A DNA stretch of 64,000 nucleotides from Rhodococcus pseudokoreensis (GCF_017068395.1 NZ_CP070619.1:6758001-6822000); one strand, 5' to 3'; numbered from the stretch's first letter, positions 49,552-59,252 are shown. A program made the numbers and translations. Notes: generated from the sequence alone by a model not told the origin.

Positions 49552-50454
49552 ATGAACCCCGAATCCACCCGGCACCGGATCCGCCTCGTCGGGGCAGGGA
49601 TCGCCACGTCCCTGTCACCGGCGCTGCACGAACACGAGGCCGCTGCCCTCGGCCTCACCGACTACCGCTACGACCTGATCGACGTCGCCGCGGAGGGCAT
49701 CCCCGTCGACAGGTCCGGTGACGCGCTGCGGCGTGCCGTCGCGGCAGGCTGCACCGGGTTCAACATCACCCACCCGTGCAAGCAGGCGGTCGCTGAATCC
49801 CTCGATGAATTGTCCGGCAACGCACGTCTTCTCGGTGCCGTCAACACCGTCGTCGTCCGTGACGGCCGGCTGATCGGGCACAACACCGACCACAGCGGCT
49901 TTCTCGCCGCGCTGCGCCGCGGACTGCCCGACGCCGCGCTCGGACGCGTCGTTCTCGCCGGCGCCGGCGGTGCCGGTTCGGCCGTCGCCTACGCGCTCGC
50001 CGCGGCCGGGGTGCGGGACCTGCGGATCGCCGACCTCGACCCGTCCCGTGCCGCGGACGTCTGCGCACGCCTCGAAGCCGCCTTCCCACGGACTCAGGTC
50101 ACGGCAATCGGACTCGACGCGATCGAAGCGAACCTGGCGCACTGCGACGGCGTCGTCAACGCGTCCCCGATCGGCATGGTCGGATATCCGGGAACGCCGT
50201 TCGACACCGGCGCGCTCCACCCCGGGCTGTGGGTCGCCGACATCGTCTACCGCCCGCTGCGCACCGAACTCGTCGTGGCGGCAACCGCTCTCGGCTGCGC
50301 AGTCCTCGACGGCGGTCAGATGCTCGTCGCGCAGGCGGCCGACACGTTCGCCCTCCTCACCGGTGTCACCCCCGACCCCGACCGCATGCGGCGCCACCTC
50401 GGCGACCTGCTCGCCGAGCAGGGCGCCCCGACCGTCCTGGAGGAGTCCCGATGA
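49552..50454 (+). CDS. aroE: Shikimate/quinate dehydrogenase family protein
   Basis: A 300-residue AroE-family protein. It has SLSPALHEH near the substrate site, the catalytic Lys K77 in NITHPCKQAV, N98 in VNT, D113 in GHNTDHSGF, and the dinucleotide loop GAGGAGSA. It would interconvert shikimate or quinate and the 3-dehydro form. As the second gene of a catabolic-looking operon behind a permease, it is more likely a degradative paralogue than the biosynthetic enzyme. The stop overlaps the next ATG by four bases. Confidence 0.87.
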   Translation: MNPESTRHRIRLVGAGIATSLSPALHEHEAAALGLTDYRYDLIDVAAEGIPVDRSGDALRRAVAAGCTGFNITHPCKQAVAESLDELSGNARLLGAVNTVVVRDGRLIGHNTDHSGFLAALRRGLPDAALGRVVLAGAGGAGSAVAYALAAAGVRDLRIADLDPSRAADVCARLEAAFPRTQVTAIGLDAIEANLAHCDGVVNASPIGMVGYPGTPFDTGALHPGLWVADIVYRPLRTELVVAATALGCAVLDGGQMLVAQAADTFALLTGVTPDPDRMRRHLGDLLAEQGAPTVLEESR

Positions 50455-52427
50455 CCGCGCACCCGTTCGCCGCGCCCCTCGACCTGGGCAACGTGCGACT
50501 GCGCAACCGCTTCGTGTCGGCGCCGATGGAACGCAACTACTGCGAGGTCGACGGCACGATGACCGACGAGTACATCGCGTACCTCGAACGCCGCGCGGCG
50601 GGCGGCGCGGCGCTCGTGTTCACAGAGGCCAGCTACGTGCGGGCCGACGGCAAGGGCCGCATCCGGCAGATGGGTGTCGACGTCGACGAACGCATCCCGG
50701 GCATCGCGAAGCTGGCCGACGCGATCCACGCGCAGGGCGCGCTGGTGGGCGTGGAACTCAACCACGGCGGCCGCACCGCGCAGGGCGCCGTCAGCGGATT
50801 CGTCCCCGTCGCACCGTCGCCGATCCCGTGCGCGGTGGTCGGCGGTGACATGCCCGAGCAACTCGACGGCGACGACATCGAGCACATCGTAGAATGCTTC
50901 GGCGAGGCCGCCGCGCGCTGTCAGCAAGCCGGAGTCGACGTGATCTCGTTGCACGGCGGGCACGGCTACCTCATCCACCAATTCCTCTCGCCGGCATACA
51001 ACCACCGCGACGACGAATGGGCCGACCCGACGCTGTTCGTCAACCGCGTCATCGACGCCGTCCGCACCATGGCCCCGGGTATCGCTCTCGGACTGCGGTT
51101 CTCGGCGTTCGAGGCGATCGACGACGGACTCGACGCGGAGGCGACACGCGCCCGCATCGACGCGATCGACACCGACCGCCTCGACTTCCTCGACGTCTCC
51201 GCGGGCAACTACGAATCGGGACAGTGGATCATCCAGCCCGGTGAGTGGCCGCGCGGTCTCCTCGCCCCCTACTCCCGGCAGTACACCCGGGACTTCGACA
51301 TCCCGGTCGGCGTCGCGGGCCGGATCAGCTCACCCGAGATCGCGGCGCAGGTCATCGAATCCGGGCAGGCCGACTTCGTCAGCATGGCCCGCACCCTGCA
51401 CGCCGACCCGGACTTCCCGAACCGCGCGCTGGACGGCGGCCGGTACCGGCCGTGCATCGCCTGCAACTACTGCATCGACAGCCTCGCCGCCGGACCCGTC
51501 CCGTGCTCGGTCAACCCGTGGGTGGGCCGCGAACTCGAGCAGCCGTCGACACCGGCGGACGTGCCTGTGCGCGTAGCGGTGATCGGGGCCGGACCGTCCG
51601 GCATGGCGGCCGCCCGCGACCTCGCCGTCGCCGGGCACCGGGTGGACCTCTACGACGAACGCGACGGCCTCGGTGGGGACTTCGCGCTGGCGTCCCGGCT
51701 CCACGAGTACCCCGAGTATTCGAGGATCGTCGACTGGTACCTCGCCGAACTCGCCGACCTCGACGTCACCTGCCACCCCGGCACTAGGGTCGACCCCGCC
51801 GCACTGGCCGGCCTGGACTTCGACGCCATCGTGCTCGCGACCGGCGGCCGCGGACCCGCGGTCGATCTCCCCGGGGCCGACACCCGGCGGGTTCGCGACG
51901 TCCGGGAGTTCCTGGAATCCGGCGACCCCGCACCCGAGACGATCACGATCTTCGGCGCCGACCGGGAAGCGGCCGCGGTTGCCGACGACCTGCTCCAGCG
52001 GGGTACGGCGGTCGTCATGATCGGCCCGCAGGCGACGATCGCCCACGACGTCGGCCGGCGCGGAAAGATCGTGCTGCTGCCGCGGCTCGCGGCGAGCGAG
52101 AACCTCACCACCCATCTGTCGTCGATCGTCACGCGGATCGAGGAAGACCGGGTGGTGATCTCGACCGGCGGCGAGGAGCGGGTGGTCGACGCTCCCGGCG
52201 AACTGCTGATCTCGCACGGCGTCGAGCCCCGCGCCGACCTGCTCGCCGCGCTGAGGGGGCTGGCACCGCGACTCGGCGTCCACCCGGTCGGTGACGCGAG
52301 CGGCGACGGCGGGTCCATCCACGCCGCGCTGGTGACCGCGGCCGATGTCGCCGCCAAGATCACCGCGGCCGCCGTTGCCGCGAAGATCACCGCGGCCGCC
52401 GTTGCCCGCGAGGAGGTCAGCGCATGA
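50451..52427 (+). CDS. NADH:flavin oxidoreductase, OYE/2,4-dienoyl-CoA reductase-like
   Basis: A 658-residue fusion. The N-terminal OYE barrel has FMN motifs GVELNHGGRT and DVISLHGGHGYLIHQFLSP. A Fe-S linker has four Cys (C335, C338, C341, C352; RPCIACNYC then VPCSVNP). A C-terminal FAD/NAD domain starts VAVIGAGPSGMAAARDLA. This is the architecture of FadH and of flavin ene-reductases. The third Cys is one residue closer than in FadH. It reduces an activated double bond or acts on cyclic enones. The C-terminus has a 9-codon tandem duplication. Coupled to both neighbours. Confidence 0.87.
   Translation: MTAHPFAAPLDLGNVRLRNRFVSAPMERNYCEVDGTMTDEYIAYLERRAAGGAALVFTEASYVRADGKGRIRQMGVDVDERIPGIAKLADAIHAQGALVGVELNHGGRTAQGAVSGFVPVAPSPIPCAVVGGDMPEQLDGDDIEHIVECFGEAAARCQQAGVDVISLHGGHGYLIHQFLSPAYNHRDDEWADPTLFVNRVIDAVRTMAPGIALGLRFSAFEAIDDGLDAEATRARIDAIDTDRLDFLDVSAGNYESGQWIIQPGEWPRGLLAPYSRQYTRDFDIPVGVAGRISSPEIAAQVIESGQADFVSMARTLHADPDFPNRALDGGRYRPCIACNYCIDSLAAGPVPCSVNPWVGRELEQPSTPADVPVRVAVIGAGPSGMAAARDLAVAGHRVDLYDERDGLGGDFALASRLHEYPEYSRIVDWYLAELADLDVTCHPGTRVDPAALAGLDFDAIVLATGGRGPAVDLPGADTRRVRDVREFLESGDPAPETITIFGADREAAAVADDLLQRGTAVVMIGPQATIAHDVGRRGKIVLLPRLAASENLTTHLSSIVTRIEEDRVVISTGGEERVVDAPGELLISHGVEPRADLLAALRGLAPRLGVHPVGDASGDGGSIHAALVTAADVAAKITAAAVAAKITAAAVAREEVSA
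52350..52403 (+). repeat. 27-base tandem duplication within the OYE-like gene
   Basis: Units 52350-52376 and 52377-52403 are identical at 26 of 27 bases. They repeat nine codons (AAKITAAAV) in the C-terminal tail. Confidence 0.85.
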
Positions 52428-53221
52428 TGACGATCCCGCCCCTCGGCCTCGGGACCTGGCCGCTGACCGGCCCGGACGCCACCCGGGCCGTGCTGTCCGG
52501 CATCGAGGCCGGCTACCGGCTGATCGACACGGCCACCATCTACGGGAACGAGGACGCCGTCGGTGCCGCCCTCGCAGAGTGCGGTCTGCCCCGCGACGAA
52601 CTGTTCGTCACCACCAAACTGCGGGGGAGCGATCACGTGTCGGGCGACATCCGCGGCGCCGTCGAACGCAGCCTGAAGAGCCTCGGGCTCGATCGGCTCG
52701 ACCTGTTCCTCATCCACTGGCCGCTGCCACGCCACGACAAATACGTCGCGGCGTTCGAGGCGATGCTCAGCTGCCGGGACGCCGGGCTGGTGCGGCACGT
52801 GGGCGTCTCCAATTTCCTGGGCACGCATCTGCGCCGCGTCGTCGCCGAGACCGGAGAGGCTCCGGCCGTCAACCAGATTCAGATGGATCCGTCGCTCGCC
52901 CGGCTGCCCGTCCGCCGCGCGAACGACGAATTCGGGGTGTCCACGCAGTCGTGGAGCCCGCTCGGCCGCGGCGACGTGCTCGGCGCACCCGTGGTCACCG
53001 CGATCGCCGACCGCCTCGGCCACTCGCCCGCGCAGGTGGTCCTGGCCTGGCATCGCGCGCAGGGTGTCGTCCCGGTCGTCCGGTCGGCCGATGCCGCCCG
53101 TCAGGCCGAGAACCTGGCCGCCCTCGACGTCCGGCTCACCGCCGGCGACGTCGACGCCCTGAACCGTCTCGACCGCGGCGAGTCCGCGGCCCGGGACGTC
53201 GAAACCGAGGAGCACTTCTGA
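52424..53221 (+). CDS. Aldo/keto reductase
   Basis: A 265-residue AKR of the 2,5-diketogluconate reductase-like group. The active-site set is D and Y in LIDTATIYGNE, K in VTTKL and H in DLFLIHWPLP. The C-terminal cofactor segment is VVPVVRSADAARQAENL. NADPH-dependent, it would reduce or oxidise a carbonyl/alcohol on the pathway intermediate. It starts by a 4-base overlap with the OYE-like gene and ends by a 1-base overlap with the Gfo/Idh/MocA gene. Confidence 0.88.
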   Translation: MMTIPPLGLGTWPLTGPDATRAVLSGIEAGYRLIDTATIYGNEDAVGAALAECGLPRDELFVTTKLRGSDHVSGDIRGAVERSLKSLGLDRLDLFLIHWPLPRHDKYVAAFEAMLSCRDAGLVRHVGVSNFLGTHLRRVVAETGEAPAVNQIQMDPSLARLPVRRANDEFGVSTQSWSPLGRGDVLGAPVVTAIADRLGHSPAQVVLAWHRAQGVVPVVRSADAARQAENLAALDVRLTAGDVDALNRLDRGESAARDVETEEHF

Positions 53222-54312
53222 TGGCACTACGAATCGGCATCGTCGGCTGCGGCAAGATCGCCGGCAACCACGCCCGGGCGTTGCAGCGGGTGCCCGGCGT
53301 CGAGGTCGTCGGGTGCTGCGACCCCGACCTGGAGCGGGCCCGGACATTCGCCGCGGCGCACGGCATCACGAGGGCCGTCGGGTCGGTCGCGGAACTGCTT
53401 GACCTCGGACTCGACGCCTGCACCGTGTGCACCCCGCATCCCGTCCACGAAGAGGTCGTCGTCGCGGCCGCGCAGGCAGGCATCCACGTGCTGTGCGAGA
53501 AGCCGATCGCCGTGGACGTCGCCGCCGCCGACCGGATGATCGAGGCCGCGGACCGCGCGGGCATCACGTTCGGGGTGCTGTTCCAGCGCCGCTTCTGGCC
53601 CGCCGCCCGCCGCATCCGGGATGCGATCGACGACGGCCGGATCGGCGTTCCGGTGCTCGGGGAGGCGTCGGTGATTCTGCACCGCCCGTCGTCCTACTAC
53701 TCCGCCGACGCGTGGCGCGGACGGTGGGACACCGATGGCGGCGGTGTCCTCATGACGCAGGCCGTGCACCAGGTCGACATGCTGCAGTGGTTCATGGGCG
53801 AGGCCGTTCAGGTGAGCGGATTCATCCGCACCCACACGCACGGCGAACACATCGAGACCGAGGACAGCGCGTCGGCGGTCGTGTCGTTCGCGTCGGGCGG
53901 CACCGCCACCGTCACCGCGACCACCGGCGCCAACCACAACCTCGGCAACCGGGTCACCGTGATCGGGCAGACCGGTGCGATCGCGAGCGTCCTCGAGTTC
54001 CCGGAAGGGCGGGAGGGTGTCAACGAGATCTGGACCGTCCCGGGCGACACCGAGTTCCGGGCGCCCTTCACCTCCGACGTCCGCGCCAACCTCGACGTCA
54101 CCGAAGTCAACGCCGGACTCGCCGACTTCCACACCCTCCAGGTGCAGGACTTCGCGGACGCCGTCCTCACCGGCCGGGCGCCTGCCGTCACCGGACGCGA
54201 AGCCCGCGCCTCGCTCGCGATCGTCGCCGCCGTCTACGAGTCGTCCCGCACCGGCCGGGTCGTCGACCTCACCCCCGCCCCGGCCCCCGTCACCCCCAAG
54301 GAGAACGCATGA
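53221..54312 (+). CDS. Gfo/Idh/MocA-family oxidoreductase
   Basis: A 363-residue dehydrogenase. The Rossmann loop GIVGCGKIAGNH is at 5-16, the family motif EKP at 93-95 (LCEKPIAVDV), and MTQAVHQVDMLQWF carries the substrate His. Members oxidise sugar, inositol or cyclitol hydroxyls, or act on similar polyols. Together with AroE-like and KstD-like enzymes this points to stepwise oxidation of a hydroxylated ring or polyol. Coupled to both neighbours by 1- and 4-base overlaps. Confidence 0.88.
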   Translation: MALRIGIVGCGKIAGNHARALQRVPGVEVVGCCDPDLERARTFAAAHGITRAVGSVAELLDLGLDACTVCTPHPVHEEVVVAAAQAGIHVLCEKPIAVDVAAADRMIEAADRAGITFGVLFQRRFWPAARRIRDAIDDGRIGVPVLGEASVILHRPSSYYSADAWRGRWDTDGGGVLMTQAVHQVDMLQWFMGEAVQVSGFIRTHTHGEHIETEDSASAVVSFASGGTATVTATTGANHNLGNRVTVIGQTGAIASVLEFPEGREGVNEIWTVPGDTEFRAPFTSDVRANLDVTEVNAGLADFHTLQVQDFADAVLTGRAPAVTGREARASLAIVAAVYESSRTGRVVDLTPAPAPVTPKENA

Positions 54313-56033
54313 CCCCCGACCCTGCCACCCCGGTATACGACGTCGTCGTCATCGGCTCCGGCGCCGGCGGCCTGTCCGCCGCCGTCGCCGCCGCCGACGG
54401 GGGAGCGTCCGTCCTCGTCGTCGAGAAGGCGGACACGTGTGGCGGCGCCACGGCATGGTCGGGTGGGTGGATGTGGACACCGCGGAATCTGTTCGCGCAC
54501 GCGGACGGTGTGACCGAGGACCGCTCGGCGCCGCGCACGTATCTTCAGCACCGGCTCGGCGAGAACTTCGACGCCGCCAAGGTCGACGCCCTGCTCGACG
54601 GCGCACCCGAGATGGTCGAGTTCTTCGAGAAGAAGACGGCGCTGCAGTTCGTTCCGGGCGCGAAGATCGCCGACATCCACGGCGACACACCCGGTGCCGG
54701 AACGGGACACCGCTCGGTCGGACCGAAGCCGGTGAGCCTGCGGAAACTCGGACCCGACGTCGCGGCCCTGCTCCGGCGGCAACTCTACGAGACGTCGTTC
54801 CTCGGCATGGGCATCATGGCAGGCCCGGACCTGCAGGCGTTCCTGCACTCGACGCGGTCGGCGAAAGCGTTCGCGCACTGCGCCCGCCGGGTGTCCACGC
54901 ACCTGTTCGACCTCGCCACCAAACGTCGCGGACAGCAACTCGTCAACGGCACCGCGCTCGTGGGCAGGCTGCTGCGGTCGGCGCTCGACGCCGGCGTCGA
55001 GATCCGCGTGAACACGACGGCCACCGCGCTGACCGTCGACTCCGCGGGCAGCGTCACCGGGGTCCGGCTGGCGGGCCCGGACGGCGCGTACACCGTGCAT
55101 GCACGACGCGGTGTCGTCCTCGCGACCGGCGGCTTCTCCCAGGACCTCGACCGGCGTCGCGAACTGTTCCCGCGGACCCCCACCGGGCGCGAGCACTGGA
55201 CGCTGACCCCGCCCACGACCACCGGCGACGGCATCACGCTCGGCGAGTCGGTCGGCGGTCGACTCGATCGCTCGGTCGCCTCGCCGGTCGCGTACTGCCC
55301 GGTGTCGATCATCCGGTACCGCAACGGCAAGGAGGGCGTGTTCCCGCACATCCTCGACCGCGGAAAGCCCGGCGCCATCGGCGTTCTCGCGGACGGACAC
55401 CGCTTCGTCAACGAGGGTCTCGGCTACCACGACTACACGCTCGCCATGGTCGAGCAGGTGCCCGACGGCGAGGAGGTGTGCTCCTGGCTGATCGCCGACC
55501 AGCGGTACCTCCGGTACTTCCCGCTGGGCATGGCCAAGCCGCTGCCGATCCCCACGTGGCCGTACCTGAAGTCGGGCTACCTCACCCGCGGCCGCACGGT
55601 GCGCGAACTCGCCGAGAAGATCGGTGTCGACCCGGACGGCCTGGAGAAGACGGTCGCGGCGTTCAACGAGGGCGCCCGCGACGGCGTCGACCCCGACTTC
55701 GGTCGGGGCACCACACCGTTCACCGTCACGTCCGGAGACGCCGACAATCCCTGGCCCAATCCGGCGCTCGCGCCGCTCGAGGAGGGCCCGTTCTACGCGG
55801 TCAAGGTGGTCCCCGGCAGCTTCGGCACGTTCGCGGGCCTGGTCACCGACTCGACGTCCCGGGTGCTGAACGACGCCGACCGGCCGATCCGCGGACTGTT
55901 CGCCGTCGGCGTCGACCAGTCCAGCGTCATGGGCGGTCACTACCCGTCCGGCGGCATCAACCTCGGCCCGGCCATGACGTTCGGCTACCTCACCGGTCGC
56001 CGCCTCGCCTCGACGACAGGAGACCTGCGATGA
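54309..56033 (+). CDS. FAD-dependent 3-ketosteroid-dehydrogenase-like desaturase
   Basis: A 574-residue flavoprotein of the fumarate reductase/KstD group. The FAD loop is VIGSGAGGLSAAVAAADGG, followed by EKADTCGGATAWSGGWMW. The C-terminal HYPSGGINLGPAMTFGY (Y545) resembles the YPGPG...GPAMTFGY segment of 3-ketosteroid delta-1-dehydrogenase, which holds the Tyr and Gly that polarise the ketone. It probably desaturates a cyclic ketone next to the carbonyl. In this operon a cyclohexanone-type acid is more likely than a steroid; that is inference. Confidence 0.82.
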   Translation: MTPDPATPVYDVVVIGSGAGGLSAAVAAADGGASVLVVEKADTCGGATAWSGGWMWTPRNLFAHADGVTEDRSAPRTYLQHRLGENFDAAKVDALLDGAPEMVEFFEKKTALQFVPGAKIADIHGDTPGAGTGHRSVGPKPVSLRKLGPDVAALLRRQLYETSFLGMGIMAGPDLQAFLHSTRSAKAFAHCARRVSTHLFDLATKRRGQQLVNGTALVGRLLRSALDAGVEIRVNTTATALTVDSAGSVTGVRLAGPDGAYTVHARRGVVLATGGFSQDLDRRRELFPRTPTGREHWTLTPPTTTGDGITLGESVGGRLDRSVASPVAYCPVSIIRYRNGKEGVFPHILDRGKPGAIGVLADGHRFVNEGLGYHDYTLAMVEQVPDGEEVCSWLIADQRYLRYFPLGMAKPLPIPTWPYLKSGYLTRGRTVRELAEKIGVDPDGLEKTVAAFNEGARDGVDPDFGRGTTPFTVTSGDADNPWPNPALAPLEEGPFYAVKVVPGSFGTFAGLVTDSTSRVLNDADRPIRGLFAVGVDQSSVMGGHYPSGGINLGPAMTFGYLTGRRLASTTGDLR

Positions 56034-56857
56034 CCGCCCCACTCGGCCTTGCCGCGCTCACGGTGCTCGACACTGCGCCACTCGAGCAGGTCGACCTCGC
56101 CGAGAAACACGGCTTCGACACCATCGGCATCCGGTTGCTGCCCGCCGCACCCGGCACCACGGCCTACCCGCTGCACGAGGACCCGGCCGCCCTCGACGCG
56201 CTCGTGCGCCGTCTCGAGGATTCGCCGATCGAGGTGTTCGACCTCGAAATCATCCGGCTGGGAGCCGATTTCGACGAGAAGGACTACATCCCGCTCCTGG
56301 AGGCGGGCGCACGGCTGGGCGCCAGGGCCGTGCTCGTCGGCGGCGACGACCGCGACCGCGCCCGGCTCACCGACTCGTACGCCCGGCTCGCGGCACTGTG
56401 CGCGAACTACGACATCGTCGCGAGCCTCGAGTTCATGCCGTGGACGGCGGTCCCCGACGCGACCGCCGCGGTCGAGATCGTGTCGCAGGCCGACGGGCCC
56501 GCGCGCAGCGTGCTGGTGGACGCCCTGCACGTCGGACGGTCGAGCACTACTGCGGCCGACCTCGCGGCGATCCCGCGGGACTGGCTGCACTACGCCCAGA
56601 TGTGTGACGGCTCGGTGCCGGCGCCCACGGACGACGCCGAACTGATCCGGCAGGCGCGCGAAGAGCGGCTCGTCCCGGGAGCGGGCGGCATCCCGCTCGC
56701 CGACATCTGGTCGACGCTGCCCGCGGGCCTGCCGGTGAGCATCGAACTGCCCAACGAGCCGCTGCGGCGGGCCGTCGGCACGGACGCGTGGCTCGCGCGG
56801 CTCGTCGCCGCCACCCGGGACGTTCTCGCGCAGGTCCCGGCGGTCACCGGACACTGA
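56030..56857 (+). CDS. Sugar-phosphate isomerase/epimerase-like TIM-barrel protein
   Basis: A 275-residue xylose-isomerase-like TIM barrel. Likely metal-site segments are VASLEFMPWTAVPDA, VLVDALHVGRSS, YAQMCDGSVPAP and VSIELPNEP, the order seen in sugar epimerases and in the related 3-dehydroshikimate dehydratases. The latter activity would fit next to a shikimate-dehydrogenase-like gene, but the sequence does not prove it. Last gene of the operon, overlapping the desaturase gene by four bases. The LysR gene starts 33 bases later. Confidence 0.8.
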   Translation: MTAPLGLAALTVLDTAPLEQVDLAEKHGFDTIGIRLLPAAPGTTAYPLHEDPAALDALVRRLEDSPIEVFDLEIIRLGADFDEKDYIPLLEAGARLGARAVLVGGDDRDRARLTDSYARLAALCANYDIVASLEFMPWTAVPDATAAVEIVSQADGPARSVLVDALHVGRSSTTAADLAAIPRDWLHYAQMCDGSVPAPTDDAELIRQAREERLVPGAGGIPLADIWSTLPAGLPVSIELPNEPLRRAVGTDAWLARLVAATRDVLAQVPAVTGH

Positions 56858-56878
56858 GTTCGCGATCGAGGTTCGCGC

Positions 56879-56884
56879 TACCGT
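56879..56884 (+). promoter_or_regulatory. Predicted -10 box of the second LysR gene (leaderless)
   Basis: TACCGT six bases before ATG 56891. Confidence 0.5.
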
Positions 56885-56890
56885 TCTTCC

Positions 56891-57802
56891 ATGCCCCGCT
56901 CCGAGAACGTCCCCGCGTACACGATGCGCCAGCTGGCGGCGTTCGTGGCGGTGGCGGAGACCGGGACGATCAGCGGTGCGGCCGAGCGGATGCACCTGTC
57001 GCAGTCGGCGCTGTCCGCGGCGGTGACGGACCTGGAGAAGGCACTGAAGGCGCAACTGTGTGTGCGCAGGCGGGCCCGCGGTGTGCAGCTGACCCCGACG
57101 GGGGAGGCGGTGCTGACGCGGGCGCGGGCGCTGTTGCAGCAGGCGGGGGAGTTGCAGGCCGACGCGTGCGGAGAGGGCGGTGCCGTCACCGGGCCGATCG
57201 CCGTCGGCTGCTACCCGGCGCTCGGCCCGACGATCCTGCCGTCGATGCTCTACGCGTTCACCACCGAATACCCGCGGGCGTCCGTGGAGTTCCGGGAAGA
57301 CACACAGAACCGGCTGCGCACCCAGCTCGAGGGCGGCGAACTGGACGTCGCCATCGTCTACGACCTCGACCTGCCCGCGGACTGGCAGACCGTGCCGCTG
57401 ATGACCCGCGAGCCGATGGTGGTGCTCGGGGCGGAACACCCGCTCGCCGGAATCGACGGGCCGGTGCGCCTCGCGGATCTGGCGGAGCACCCGATGGTGC
57501 TCCTCGACGCGCCACCGAGCACCAATCACGCGATGGACGTCTGCCGGGAGGCCGGTTTCGCGCCCCGGGTGGCGTACCGGACCGCGAACTTCGAGACGGC
57601 GCGGGCCTTCGTCGGGCGCGGTCTCGGGTGGACGCTGCTGCTGCAACGGCCGCGGGTGGACGTCACGTACGAGGGCCTGCCCGTCGTCGTGAAACCGATC
57701 GCCGAACCGAAACCGGCGTCGGTGGCCGTGGTCGTGGCGTGGCATCGGGACGCGACCCTGAGCCGGGTCGCGCGCGCCTTCATCCGATTCGTCACGGCCT
57801 GA
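56891..57802 (+). CDS. LysR-family transcriptional regulator
   Basis: A 303-residue LysR protein. The HTH is MRQLAAFVAVAETGTISGAAERMHLSQSALSAAVTDLEKAL; the effector domain begins GPIAVGCYPALGPTILPSML, in the style of aromatic-pathway regulators. It lies between two catabolic operons on the same strand, 33 bases after the first, with its own TACCGT promoter and a terminator behind it. It could control either or both operons. Confidence 0.9.
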   Translation: MPRSENVPAYTMRQLAAFVAVAETGTISGAAERMHLSQSALSAAVTDLEKALKAQLCVRRRARGVQLTPTGEAVLTRARALLQQAGELQADACGEGGAVTGPIAVGCYPALGPTILPSMLYAFTTEYPRASVEFREDTQNRLRTQLEGGELDVAIVYDLDLPADWQTVPLMTREPMVVLGAEHPLAGIDGPVRLADLAEHPMVLLDAPPSTNHAMDVCREAGFAPRVAYRTANFETARAFVGRGLGWTLLLQRPRVDVTYEGLPVVVKPIAEPKPASVAVVVAWHRDATLSRVARAFIRFVTA

Positions 57803-57842
57803 ACTGCGAAGACGCGCCTTCCACGGAACTTCCGCAATTCAT

Positions 57843-57862
57843 GCGGGGATAGTCCCGCTTTT
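57843..57862 (+). terminator. Intrinsic terminator after the LysR gene
   Basis: GCGGG-N6-CCCGC stem (57843-57858) followed directly by TTTT, 40 bases past the LysR stop. It separates the two catabolic operons. Confidence 0.65.
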
Positions 57863-57937
57863 CAGACGTATGTGAGTGGGGTCATTGTCATTCCGGTAGC
57901 GCGATGAGTATGCGCAGCAGAACCGGGAAGGCAGACG

Positions 57938-59251
57938 ATGACGGCAATCACCGAGGCGACACCGACGGTGTCTCACAAGGAAGCGCGCAGGGCAGTCCTG
58001 TCGAGCTTCGTCGGTACCGCGATCGAGTGGTACGACTTCTTCATCTACGGCACCGCCGCGGCCCTCGTGATCGGACCGCAGTTCTTCCCGGGTGCGTCCA
58101 CGTTCGCCGGAACCCTGGCCGCCTTCGCCACCTTCGCGGTCGGCTTCGTCGCCCGCCCCATCGGCGGCGTCGTCATGGGTCACTTCGGTGACCGCATCGG
58201 GCGCAAGTCGATGCTGGTGCTGTCGTTGACGATGATGGGCGCCGCGACCGTCGGCATCGGACTGCTCCCGAACTTCGAGGCCATCGGGGTGGCCGCACCC
58301 ATCCTGCTGGTCGCGTTGCGGTTCGTGCAGGGAATCGGTGTCGGCGGCGAATGGGGCGGCGCGGTGCTCATGGCCACCGAGCACGCCCCCGAGGGCAAGC
58401 GCGGCCTGTACGGCGCGGCGCCGCAGATGGGTGTCCCGGCCGGAGTGATCATGGCGAACGTCGTGTTCCTCGCCGTCACCCAATTGTTGTCCGACGACGC
58501 GTTCCAGACCTGGGGCTGGCGGGTGCCGTTCCTGATGAGCGCCGTGCTCGTCGGCGTCGCGATGTGGATCCGCCTCGGCGTCTTCGAGTCTCCGGCCTTC
58601 GCGGAAGCCAAGGAGAGCGACACGATCGTGAAGATGCCGATCGTCGAGGTGCTGACCAAGAACTGGCGGACGGTCCTGCTCGCGGCGGGCACGTTCGTCG
58701 CGACCAACGGCATCGCCTACGTGTTCATGGTGTACGTCCTGACGTATGGCACCGAGGAACTCGGCTACAGCCGCGCCACGATGCTCACCCTGCTGATCGT
58801 CGCGTGCCCGGTCTGGATGGCGGGCATGGCGGTGTCGGCCTGGAAGTCCGACGTGCTCGGCAGGCGCCGGGTGTACACGTGGAGTTCGGTCGCACTGGTG
58901 ATCGTCGCGGCGGTGTTCTTCCCGCTGATCGACACCGCGTCGATCCCGGTCATGCTGCTCGCGATGATCGTGATGGCCGCCGTGCTCGGCACCACCGCCG
59001 GGCCGCAGTCGGCACTGTTCGCCGAACTCTTCCCCGCCCACATCCGCTACAGCGGCGCGTCGCTCGGCTACCAGATCGGCGCCATCCTCGGCGGCGGGCT
59101 CGCGCCGTTCCTGGCGACGTGGCTGTTCGGGGCCTTCGGGACCTCCGTCGCGATCAGCGCGTACTTCGTGGTGATCGCCGTCGTCAGCCTGGGCTCGATC
59201 CTGCTGCTGCCCGAAACGAACAAGATCGCACGAAACGCGGAGGTCGCCTGA
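57938..59251 (+). CDS. MHS-family MFS transporter
   Basis: A 437-residue twelve-span permease. MHS signatures are SSFVGTAIEWYDFFIYGTAAAL, GHFGDRIGRKSMLV and RFVQGIGVGGEWGGAVLMATEHAP. It imports an organic acid by proton symport. It is a paralogue of the carrier at 48.2 kb rather than a recent duplicate, with many differences outside the signatures. GGGAAGG precedes ATG 57938. The flavin hydroxylase begins one base after its stop, so its substrate is probably the hydroxylase substrate or a precursor. Confidence 0.9.
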   Translation: MTAITEATPTVSHKEARRAVLSSFVGTAIEWYDFFIYGTAAALVIGPQFFPGASTFAGTLAAFATFAVGFVARPIGGVVMGHFGDRIGRKSMLVLSLTMMGAATVGIGLLPNFEAIGVAAPILLVALRFVQGIGVGGEWGGAVLMATEHAPEGKRGLYGAAPQMGVPAGVIMANVVFLAVTQLLSDDAFQTWGWRVPFLMSAVLVGVAMWIRLGVFESPAFAEAKESDTIVKMPIVEVLTKNWRTVLLAAGTFVATNGIAYVFMVYVLTYGTEELGYSRATMLTLLIVACPVWMAGMAVSAWKSDVLGRRRVYTWSSVALVIVAAVFFPLIDTASIPVMLLAMIVMAAVLGTTAGPQSALFAELFPAHIRYSGASLGYQIGAILGGGLAPFLATWLFGAFGTSVAISAYFVVIAVVSLGSILLLPETNKIARNAEVA

Positions 59252-59252
59252 C

